NCBI GenBank assembly: GCA_002344345.1
Contig: DDTL01000053.1
Location: 1-11,665 of the forward strand
Direction: 5' to 3'
DNA: 11,665 bases
Source of the DNA: Saprospiraceae bacterium UBA2365
GTDB lineage: Bacteria; Bacteroidota; Bacteroidia; Chitinophagales; Saprospiraceae
The notes beneath the pieces were generated by a model that saw only the letters and a program-made list of their open reading frames with translations, was not told where the DNA came from and ran no database searches. A program made the position numbers and the translations under genes. Numbering within the stretch: the first letter of the stretch is position 1; each line of letters starts with the position of its first letter. Shown one piece after another: positions 6,334-11,665 of the stretch.

Positions 6334-7344
6334 TCAAAAATCAGATACAATAGAAGTTTTAAGATTGACAGCCTCCGCCAATTGGAGGATGTCAATCTTT
6401 TTTTTGGCACTGTTGATCACGATACGTTCCACTTTGGGATTTCCTGCATTGGGATAACCAAATGATGATATGGTAAAACCAAATTGATCCAGGAACTCTG
6501 ACATTTTAGGAGGTTTAAGCACAAAAACCGGGAATTCAGGTAATGAGTGTATCAGTTTCCTGTCAATATTTTCCTCAAAGCATCTGATATTCTGTCTTAA
6601 TTTGGCTAAGCCGGATCGGTAATGATCCTGCATTTTCAAAAAAGCATGGGCATAAGCAGGCGGTACAGGCGAAGACCCACCCCATTCGGATGAATGTCTG
6701 ACATGATCTACCAATTCCTTATCTCCAAAAATGATTCCTCCCGGAACAGAAAAGGCTTTTCCCAATGATGCCAATACTGAAAATCTGATATTTCCCGGAA
6801 GTTTTTCTTTCATTGCAAAGGCTCCGATTCCATTTGAGCCCGTTATGCCAATGCCATGGGAATCATCTATGATCAAATGAATGGTTATGTTGCGAGGCAG
6901 AAGTTTAATGCTGTCCCAATCAAAAGTTCTCAATGTAATCGGATCATTGGCATTCGCCAGGATGGCAATTTCTGTATAATTCGTGCGGTGTAGCAAGCTT
7001 TTCACCTGAGAAAGATCATCAAATCGGAACATTCCGGACAACTTGAATTGCAATGCAGGATGGATACCCGATTGACAGAGCACTACGTCCTTATTCTTGC
7101 AAAAATCTAAGATCATCGGGCCCATAAAACTACCTGATGAACCTAAAATTGCCGCTTCTGCAACATATTTATCGATAAAATACTGTTCGACCTGCTCGTA
7201 AATATCAGGACAGGTATTTGAAAGCCTTGAACCTGCAAAGTGGACACCATACTTTTTCATCCCCTCTGTCACAAAGACCGAGAAGTCGTCGTGTTCCAGG
7301 GCTCCCAAATAGTCAGTGTTACTGAAAATTCTGCTTAAATTCAT
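6334..7344 (-). CDS. PLP-dependent alpha-oxoamine-synthase-like enzyme (fold type I, class I/II aminotransferase superfamily)
   Basis: The 336-residue protein resembles 8-amino-7-oxononanoate synthase and 2-amino-3-ketobutyrate ligase: SNTDYLGAL (8-16), YGVHFAGSRLSNT (32-44), SSGSFMGPM (69-77), His95 where the family has its PLP-stacking His, IDDSHGIGITGSNGIG (159-174, with D160 and H163 contacting PLP), and SLGKAFSVPGG (193-203) with K196 as the PLP lysine. So PLP binding looks intact. It is about 50 residues shorter than classical members, beginning directly at the NDYLG block, and the usual E-x-x-F-S-M-D-G segment before the cofactor Asp is replaced by ANANDPIT. True substrate use is therefore uncertain; a bona fide biotin or threonine-pathway enzyme is unlikely. 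It follows the dipeptide epimerase by 30 bp, most likely in one operon, suggesting a role with muropeptide-derived amino acids. Codons for about residues 314-328 also encode the thioredoxin terminator on the other strand. Confidence 0.83.
   Translation of the reverse strand: MNLSRIFSNTDYLGALEHDDFSVFVTEGMKKYGVHFAGSRLSNTCPDIYEQVEQYFIDKYVAEAAILGSSGSFMGPMILDFCKNKDVVLCQSGIHPALQFKLSGMFRFDDLSQVKSLLHRTNYTEIAILANANDPITLRTFDWDSIKLLPRNITIHLIIDDSHGIGITGSNGIGAFAMKEKLPGNIRFSVLASLGKAFSVPGGIIFGDKELVDHVRHSSEWGGSSPVPPAYAHAFLKMQDHYRSGLAKLRQNIRCFEENIDRKLIHSLPEFPVFVLKPPKMSEFLDQFGFTISSFGYPNAGNPKVERIVINSAKKKIDILQLAEAVNLKTSIVSDF
6361..6405 (+). terminator. Strong intrinsic terminator of the thioredoxin gene, embedded in the opposing gene
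   Basis: AAGATTGACA (6361-6370) pairs perfectly with TGTCAATCTT (6390-6399), and CCTCC (6372-6376) pairs with GGAGG (6384-6388); one mismatch (6371/6389) lies between them and the loop is 7 bases. The stem is followed on the plus strand by eight T residues (6398-6405). On the minus strand no T-tract follows, so it acts in one direction only. It lies 36 bp past the thioredoxin stop and inside the last codons of the PLP enzyme gene. Confidence 0.87.
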
Positions 7345-7374
7345 TTTTTTCAGGATCGGAATGGAAAGTCCTTA

Positions 7375-8391
7375 TTATTCAAGAAGTTTTGCGCCGGTTC
7401 CGGGAAGATCCGGAATGGTGATGATACCATCCCTGATGATTGGACCGCTTGCAATGTCATTTTTTAGAAGCAAAGCGCCATCCATATCAACATAATCCAG
7501 GTAAGGAAGCAATTGCCCCACAGCAGCAATGCCAACAGATGATTCCGTCATGCAACCTACCATCGTCCGAAAACCCATTTTTTTAGCTTCTAAAAGCATT
7601 CTCCTGGCTGGAGTGATCCCGCCTGCTTTGACCAGTTTGACATTGATGCCATGAAAGCGGTTCAGACATAAAGGAAGATCTTTCTCAGTACGACAAGATT
7701 CGTCAGCCATGACAGGTAATGCGCTGTGTTTTTTAACCCATTCCATTTCAGTCCAACTTTCATAAGGCATGGGCTGTTCGATAAATTCTACGCCCAGATC
7801 TTTCATAATAGCAGAATTCTTAACAGTATTTTCTGCTGACCAGGCAGTATTGGCATCAATACGGAAAACAGCATCAGTCAGTTTTCTAAGTTCTCTGAGA
7901 ATGGCTATATCATTGTCAGTTCCCAGTTTTATTTTATACAATGGCCAGGGCTGCTCGAGTAACTTCTCTTTCATTTTATCTATCTCATCAATGGCGATGG
8001 TAAAATTCGTCATCGGAATGTGATCCATGCTTAAATCCCATATTTTATATAGGGGTTTACCTTCAATTTTTCCGTAAAGATCATTTGCTGCAATATCTAT
8101 GGCACAATGTAAAAAACGCTCATCATGGAGCATCGGGTGAAGATAATCCCAAAATGATTCAGGGTCTTCCAGTTGATAAGCTTCAATCACTGGCCTCAAA
8201 GCCTCCAATTTTTCTATCATTCCTTCAATGCTGAATCCATAGTAACTGGTGTCTTCGGTCGCTTCTCCTATACCTTTAAAGCCATCTTGTCCGAGCTCAA
8301 CGATCAATGTTTTCTGGATGTCATACGAATCCCGGGAAATTGTAAAAGTGTGTTTAAGAACCAGATCGTAAGTATAATATTTTAGTTGCAT
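7375..8391 (-). CDS. Dipeptide epimerase (probable L-Ala-D/L-Glu epimerase), enolase superfamily
   Basis: The 338-residue protein belongs to the muconate-lactonizing-enzyme subgroup of the enolase superfamily. The N-terminal capping domain covers about 1-120. The barrel carries the catalytic Lys in K153-I-K155, metal ligands D179 (RIDAN), E205 (EFIEQP) and D230 (MADES), and the second catalytic Lys at K252 in NVKLVKAGG. D302-M-D304-G near the end matches the DxD motif that binds the dipeptide amino group in L-Ala-D/L-Glu epimerases, which is the main reason for the specificity call. Such enzymes convert L-Ala-D-Glu from peptidoglycan to L-Ala-L-Glu in the cytoplasm so that ordinary peptidases can cleave it. 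No signal peptide is present. The PLP enzyme lies 30 bp downstream, and an LD-carboxypeptidase gene lies 197 bp upstream in the same direction, supporting a muropeptide recycling role. Related epimerases accept other dipeptides, so the exact substrate is inferred. Confidence 0.9.
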   Translation of the reverse strand: MQLKYYTYDLVLKHTFTISRDSYDIQKTLIVELGQDGFKGIGEATEDTSYYGFSIEGMIEKLEALRPVIEAYQLEDPESFWDYLHPMLHDERFLHCAIDIAANDLYGKIEGKPLYKIWDLSMDHIPMTNFTIAIDEIDKMKEKLLEQPWPLYKIKLGTDNDIAILRELRKLTDAVFRIDANTAWSAENTVKNSAIMKDLGVEFIEQPMPYESWTEMEWVKKHSALPVMADESCRTEKDLPLCLNRFHGINVKLVKAGGITPARRMLLEAKKMGFRTMVGCMTESSVGIAAVGQLLPYLDYVDMDGALLLKNDIASGPIIRDGIITIPDLPGTGAKLLE

Positions 8392-8536
8392 GTGAATCGA
8401 AATTTTTTGGATTTGAAAAATAAATAAAGCTGAATACCATCAGGATTCTGATCAGTTGGATCGACCGCTGGACTTCGACTTTCAAAAACTTTTGTATAAA
8501 AAACCAAATAAAAGAGTTTTTTACCTCATTATACAT

Positions 8537-8544
8537 CAAAAATA
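8537..8544 (-). promoter_or_regulatory. Possible -7 element for the epimerase operon
   Basis: The minus strand reads TATTTTTG, a full match to TAnnTTTG, within the 197-bp gap between the carboxypeptidase and epimerase genes. It would give a leader of about 140 bases. No -33 element is evident, and such matches arise by chance in AT-rich spacers. It leaves open whether the epimerase pair is transcribed separately from the carboxypeptidase gene. Confidence 0.25.
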
Positions 8545-8588
8545 GCAAATTATGCCCGAAATAAGGCTAAAACGCGCCGGAATTACAT

Positions 8589-9635
8589 TTAAACAACTGC
8601 ATTTTCCAGAAGATCAAGACGCTTTTTTTCTGTATTAAATGTGGCCATGATACCAACGGGTAAGGTGCAAAGATCACTGATGTGGCCAAAAGAAAAACCA
8701 TAACATACCGGAATTTCCAAACCTCCCAGATTGAAATCCAGCGTATCCTTTAATGTCAAAGAAAACTCTCCTTCTTTAGCTTCACAATCCGCAAATTCTC
8801 CCAGAATGATGCCTTTTGCCTTCGCCAGATTAGAAGAATGTAAAAGTTGGGTGAGCATCCTGTCAATACGGTATGGTTTTTCACCCACATCCTCCAAAAA
8901 AACCAGTTTATCCGTAAAATCCATTTGAAATTCAGTGCCTGCAAGGGCTGCCAGAAGGCAAAGATTTCCACCAACCAATTCCCCGGTCACTTCACCCGGA
9001 GTGATCACCCTGTAAATATTGTTGGTTCCGGACCCACTATGATTGTTATTCAATTCAATGCTTACCGGTTCAAAGCCATTCATGGCAACCAACTGAAAAT
9101 ACTGATCCGTATAAGCAGTCATGGTAGAACTGCCAACAGGTCCATGGAACCCGATCAAACCGGTTTTGAGGTAGATAGCCTGTATCAGCGCTGTGATATC
9201 ACTGTATCCAATCAGCATTTTTGGATGTTTTGCAATGAGATCATAATCTAAATACGGAAGTATTCTTGAAGTCCCGTAACCTCCGCGGATGCACCAGATG
9301 GCATCCACTTCTTCATCCTCAAACATACTATGGATATCTCCAATCCTTTCTTCATCCCTTCCTGCCAGATACCCGAATTGATTTTGAAGATTTTTGCCAA
9401 GTTTTATTTCAAATCCATGAGCTGCGATCTGATCCAATGCTTTGGTCAATACAGATGCTGTAAAAGGGCTGGCTGGCGCTATCAAACCAATGGTGTCACC
9501 CTTTTTCAGTGCCTTTGGTTTAATGACGTTTCTCGGGCCGATAGGCGGAGGATCAAGCACGGTCAAAGGAGAACAGGCTACCATACCCAATCCGGTACCC
9601 ATTAAAATCAATTTGCTGAAATTCCTGCGTTGCAT
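8589..9635 (-). CDS. LD-carboxypeptidase, peptidase family S66, predicted Tat-type lipoprotein
   Basis: Family S66 enzymes remove the terminal D-Ala from tetrapeptides of peptidoglycan (LdcA) or cleave related amide substrates (MccF). From the ATG at 9635 the protein has 348 residues. The catalytic triad is visible: nucleophile S145 in LIGYSDIT, E248 in VFLEDVGEKPYRIDRML and H318 in GFSFGH. The IRGGYGTSRILPYLD segment (116-130) precedes the Ser as in the family. The N-terminus is unusual: MQRRNFSKL followed by a hydrophobic stretch and GMVAC, so a twin-arginine signal with Cys21 as lipid site. E. coli LdcA is cytoplasmic; this one should act in the envelope. A TTG at 9644 is in frame but lies within a -7-like box, so I prefer the ATG. 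The downstream epimerase fits a joint role in muropeptide turnover. Confidence 0.9.
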   Translation of the reverse strand: MQRRNFSKLILMGTGLGMVACSPLTVLDPPPIGPRNVIKPKALKKGDTIGLIAPASPFTASVLTKALDQIAAHGFEIKLGKNLQNQFGYLAGRDEERIGDIHSMFEDEEVDAIWCIRGGYGTSRILPYLDYDLIAKHPKMLIGYSDITALIQAIYLKTGLIGFHGPVGSSTMTAYTDQYFQLVAMNGFEPVSIELNNNHSGSGTNNIYRVITPGEVTGELVGGNLCLLAALAGTEFQMDFTDKLVFLEDVGEKPYRIDRMLTQLLHSSNLAKAKGIILGEFADCEAKEGEFSLTLKDTLDFNLGGLEIPVCYGFSFGHISDLCTLPVGIMATFNTEKKRLDLLENAVV

Positions 9636-9641
9636 CTCAAT

Positions 9642-9649
9642 CAAATTTA
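9642..9649 (-). promoter_or_regulatory. -7 element at the LD-carboxypeptidase start
   Basis: The minus strand reads TAAATTTG, a perfect TAnnTTTG. Transcription would start about 5-7 bases further on, at or within two bases of the ATG at 9635, so the message could be leaderless. The last three bases of the box are the alternative TTG start codon, which argues against that start if the box is real. No clear -33 element is seen. Confidence 0.35.
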
Positions 9650-9767
9650 CTTGTTCAATGAAGCATTTTAGCTTTTAATAAATAACAACCATCCTGGATC
9701 TATCAATCCTTTGGTCTTTGTTAAGCATGATAGTCTTTTAGCTCACTGTCTAATAGTTAGTTACGTT

Positions 9768-9881
9768 TTAATAGCGCCAAAACACTTCTTTCTCAGGCAA
9801 ATTTCGAACCCATTGTTCAATCTTCGCTTTCAAATCCAACCTATTAAAATACTTTACAACTGATGTGCTAACTAAGACCAT
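9768..9881 (-). pseudogene. Small reading frame of 37 codons, possible gene relic
   Basis: On the minus strand an ATG at 9881 opens a 37-residue frame ending in TAA at 9770-9768. The C-terminal half (KAKIEQWVRNLPEKEVFWRY) has the composition of a genuine amphipathic protein segment, with Trp, Arg and Glu spread as in coding DNA, whereas the N-terminal part is less convincing. I do not recognise the family. It could be the surviving C-terminal piece of a decayed gene, a small real protein, or chance. No promoter for it is evident. Confidence 0.25.
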
Positions 9882-9937
9882 CCTTAAAGAAATTTTTTAA
9901 ATATTGATTCGTAAATATAACTTAAAATTAATTTTTT

Positions 9938-9968
9938 TTTGGAAACTACAACAGAATATTTACCTTTA
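9938..9968 (+). promoter_or_regulatory. Promoter of the zinc phospholipase-like gene
   Basis: TTTG at 9938-9941 (-33) is followed after 19 bases by TACCTTTA at 9961-9968, which differs from TAnnTTTG only in its last base. The spacing is ideal for the Bacteroidota primary sigma factor. Transcription would begin near 9975, giving a leader of about 50 bases before the ATG at 10024, and this supports that start over the long upstream in-frame extension. Confidence 0.5.
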
Positions 9969-10023
9969 TATTCTGATCAGTTCATCAAAACCCGTTTCAC
10001 TTAAAATTATTAAAAACATACTT

Positions 10024-11241
10024 ATGAAAACCACAATTTTATACGCTACTGCAATGGCAACAATTATTTTGTTGGCTTCCTTTTCCAATCCAGCCATACA
10101 ATGGGGATTTTATGCTCACAAAACCATCAACAGAATGGCTGTATTTATCCTGCCACCTGAAATGCTGGTATTCTTTAAAAAGCATATAGATTACCTTTCC
10201 GTGCATGCAACAGACCCGGACAAACGTCGGTATGTAGTCGAAGGTGAAGCGCTCAAACACTTCATGGATATAGACCATTGGGGAACCTATCCATTTGAAA
10301 ATGTACCTCATCGATGGGAGGATGCTTATATGAAATACCTGGGAATCCAGATCATTACACAAAACAACGACACATTTCAATTACAAAACTCAGGCAATGA
10401 GATGGATTCTACTGTGATTTCAACGCTCGGCCTGGAGATTGATAACAGAGAATTTTTATATTTTGCCAAAAAAGAATTAATGTCTGCCTTCCATGAACCT
10501 CATTTCAGATATCCATCTGATCAATTGTCCTGGATAAAACAAAGTTTCATTCCTGTAAAAGAGGTATTATTTGATCAGCATTTCACGGAACACGGCATTT
10601 TACCATATTATATCAATATCCAATGTGACAAACTGGTTCAAGCTTTCAAATCCGGGGATAAAAAAAGAATTTTGAGATTGGCCACAGATCTGGGTCATTA
10701 TGTTGCAGACCTGCACGTTCCATTGCATGCTGCAAAAAATTACAACGGGCAGCTGACCGGTCAGGAAGGCATCCACGCATTCTGGGAAAGCAGGCTTCCT
10801 GAAATGTTTGCAGAAGCACAATACAATTATTTTGTAGGCAAAGCTCAATACATTCCTGATATAGAGAGGTTTGCGTGGAATACGCTGATTGAAAGCAACC
10901 GACTTCATCATGAAGTCCTGACACTGGAAAGGAAAATCAGAGAGCAAATTCCGGAAGATCGGCAGTATGCCTATGAAATAAGGTCAAACATGGTGGTCAG
11001 AACTCCATCAGAAGAATTATCCGAAGCCTATCATAAGGCTCTGGCTGGTATGGTTGAAAGAAGGATGCAGGAATCCGTTCTGGCTCTTGGGTCTCTTTGG
11101 CTCACGGCATGGATCAATGCAGGCCAACCTGTGCTGGATTCCGATCCGGAAATGCATTGGACGGCGGAAGATATCAAAGAAATGGAATTACTTGAACAGG
11201 GATATCAATCGGGAAAAGAACTGGGCAGATCCTGTCATTGA
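10024..11241 (+). CDS. Secreted zinc-dependent phospholipase C / S1-P1 nuclease superfamily protein
   Basis: The superfamily uses three zinc ions to hydrolyse phosphodiester bonds in phospholipids or nucleic acids. From the ATG at 10024 the protein has 405 residues. The reading frame is open further upstream, to 9904, but that part is AT-rich and overlaps the promoter. Residues 1-26 are a signal peptide; cleavage before W27 would expose the N-terminal Trp whose amine binds zinc in this fold. Likely ligands are W27, H32 (WGFYAH), D66 (DPDKRRY), H79 (HFMDIDH), H225 and D229 (GHYVADLH), H235, H251 and E255 (GIHAFWE). Their spacings (W-x4-H, H-x3-D-x5-H, H-x3-E) match alpha-toxin and P1 nuclease, with the final Glu as in the phospholipase C branch. 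I recall close relatives in many Bacteroidota with the same WGFxAHKxINRMAVFxLP opening. True substrate is not known. It is a single-gene unit followed by an insertion sequence. Confidence 0.85.
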   Translation: MKTTILYATAMATIILLASFSNPAIQWGFYAHKTINRMAVFILPPEMLVFFKKHIDYLSVHATDPDKRRYVVEGEALKHFMDIDHWGTYPFENVPHRWEDAYMKYLGIQIITQNNDTFQLQNSGNEMDSTVISTLGLEIDNREFLYFAKKELMSAFHEPHFRYPSDQLSWIKQSFIPVKEVLFDQHFTEHGILPYYINIQCDKLVQAFKSGDKKRILRLATDLGHYVADLHVPLHAAKNYNGQLTGQEGIHAFWESRLPEMFAEAQYNYFVGKAQYIPDIERFAWNTLIESNRLHHEVLTLERKIREQIPEDRQYAYEIRSNMVVRTPSEELSEAYHKALAGMVERRMQESVLALGSLWLTAWINAGQPVLDSDPEMHWTAEDIKEMELLEQGYQSGKELGRSCH

Positions 11242-11317
11242 CTATCAAAAAGTAAAATATGTTCAAAATTTTATTTCATAGATTAAACGCATACAACTTT
11301 AAGCTTTAATTACTAAC

Positions 11318-11334
11318 TGACCTTTCGCAGGTCA
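11318..11334. repeat. Short hairpin near the left end of the insertion sequence
   Basis: TGACCT, a 5-base loop TTCGC and AGGTCA form a perfect 6-bp stem. It lies 77 bp past the phospholipase-like gene and 68 bp before the transposase ATG. It may belong to the insertion-sequence end, or act as a weak barrier to readthrough; no T-tract follows on either strand. The other IS end is outside the window, so the terminal repeat cannot be fixed. Confidence 0.3.
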
Positions 11335-11368
11335 AAAATTTGTATATATAAAAAATAATTATATGTAT

Positions 11369-11376
11369 TAACTTTG
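11369..11376 (+). promoter_or_regulatory. -7 element of the transposase promoter
   Basis: TAACTTTG is a perfect TAnnTTTG match 26 bases before the transposase ATG, giving a leader of about 20 bases. TTTG at 11339-11342 could be the -33 element, though its 26-base spacing is long. Confidence 0.45.
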
Positions 11377-11402
11377 CGCTGAATCTCAAAATTTAGAAAA
11401 CT

Positions 11403-11665
11403 ATGAAGAATTCAGCACTGATGGACTTGTACAGCGATTATTTACTTACAAGTTTCAAGTTTAGTACAGCAGTAGGTATGTCTAAAATGTTAGACGGAAA
11501 CCTGAGCCACGATCAGATCAGCAGGTTTTTGGCACAAGATGAATTTACACAAAAGGATTATTGGAGATTCATCAAACCGATCGTTCGCAGCATTGAGCAA
11601 GCCGAAGCGGTCATTTGTGTAGATGATTTTATTGTACCCAAACCACATTCCACCATGAATGATAC
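11403..11665 (+). CDS. DDE transposase, IS4/IS701-like, N-terminal part (runs off the window)
   Basis: From the ATG at 11403 the frame is open for 87 codons to the window edge. The sequence follows the N-terminal part of IS4/IS701-like transposases: a DYLLTSFKFSTAVGMSKMLDG segment (about residues 13-32), then LSHDQISRFLAQDEF (34-48), a WRFIKPIVRSIE segment, and VICVDDFIVPKPHS (70-83), in which one Asp of VDD would be the first catalytic residue of the DDE triad. The enzyme cuts and pastes its own element. The visible part shows no frameshift or stop, so the copy may be intact. The catalytic core and right end of the element lie beyond the window. The exact IS family is my recollection of the motif pattern and should be taken as provisional. 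Confidence 0.8.
   Translation, partial: MKNSALMDLYSDYLLTSFKFSTAVGMSKMLDGNLSHDQISRFLAQDEFTQKDYWRFIKPIVRSIEQAEAVICVDDFIVPKPHSTMND

Larger units (their letters stand above)
9636..10023. other. Intergenic region between divergent carboxypeptidase and phospholipase genes
   Basis: This 388-bp gap holds a perfect minus-strand -7 box near its left end, a convincing plus-strand promoter near its right end, and between them a 37-codon minus-strand reading frame (9768-9881) described separately. No RNA gene was recognised. A GGTTCGAAAT stretch on the minus strand near 9800-9810 recalls a tRNA T-loop, but no acceptor stem or anticodon arm fits around it. Confidence 0.6.

Noticed and set aside
9795..9815. 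T-loop-like GGTTCGAAAT on the minus strand suggesting a tRNA
   Set aside because: No acceptor stem, D-arm or anticodon arm can be placed around it, and it lies within the small 37-codon frame.
9904..10023. 40-codon N-terminal extension of the phospholipase-like frame
   Set aside because: It is AT-rich, would bury the signal peptide inside the protein, and covers a promoter with ideal spacing; the ATG at 10024 gives a normal secreted protein.

Overview
The window looks like Bacteroidota chromosome, most likely the Saprospiria/Lewinella side of the phylum; that lower placement is an impression, not a proof. The pointers are a DUF4402 secreted protein, promoter elements of the Bacteroidota TAnnTTTG type, no Shine-Dalgarno sequences before the starts, a thioredoxin with the phylum's N-terminal extension, a Cys-bracketed repeat lipoprotein, and AT-rich spacers.

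Layout, left to right. (1) 3-509, minus: a secreted DUF4402 protein whose stop probably falls on the window edge. (2) 943-4284, plus: a surface-signalling-like block made of a lipoprotein with four tandem Cys-bracketed repeats, an elaborate nested palindrome of about 170 bp, an ECF-type sigma factor, and a membrane protein overlapping it by 14 bp that joins an anti-sigma-like N-terminus, one membrane helix and an outer-membrane beta-barrel. (3) 4342-5688, minus: ffh, the SRP GTPase. (4) 5956-6324, plus: a thioredoxin, preceded by an array of TGNCA pairs and ended by a strong intrinsic terminator that lies inside the coding sequence of the next, oppositely oriented gene. (5) 6334-9635, minus: three enzymes fitting muropeptide turnover, namely an LD-carboxypeptidase predicted to be a Tat-type lipoprotein, an L-Ala-D/L-Glu-type dipeptide epimerase, and a short divergent alpha-oxoamine-synthase-like PLP enzyme. 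(6) 10024-11241, plus: a secreted zinc-dependent phospholipase C / S1-P1 nuclease superfamily protein with a clear promoter. (7) 11403 to the right edge, plus: the N-terminal part of an IS4/IS701-like DDE transposase, so an insertion sequence begins close to the right edge.

The best candidate for an undescribed system is block 2. The sigma factor and the membrane protein are almost certainly co-transcribed and likely form a regulator pair. The repeat lipoprotein immediately upstream is a plausible sensor, ligand or regulated target, and the palindrome between them can fold in mutually exclusive ways. The carboxypeptidase and epimerase would act one after the other on peptidoglycan peptides: the first removes terminal D-Ala outside the cytoplasm, the second converts the L-Ala-D-Glu dipeptide to a usable all-L form. 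The role of the PLP enzyme is unknown.
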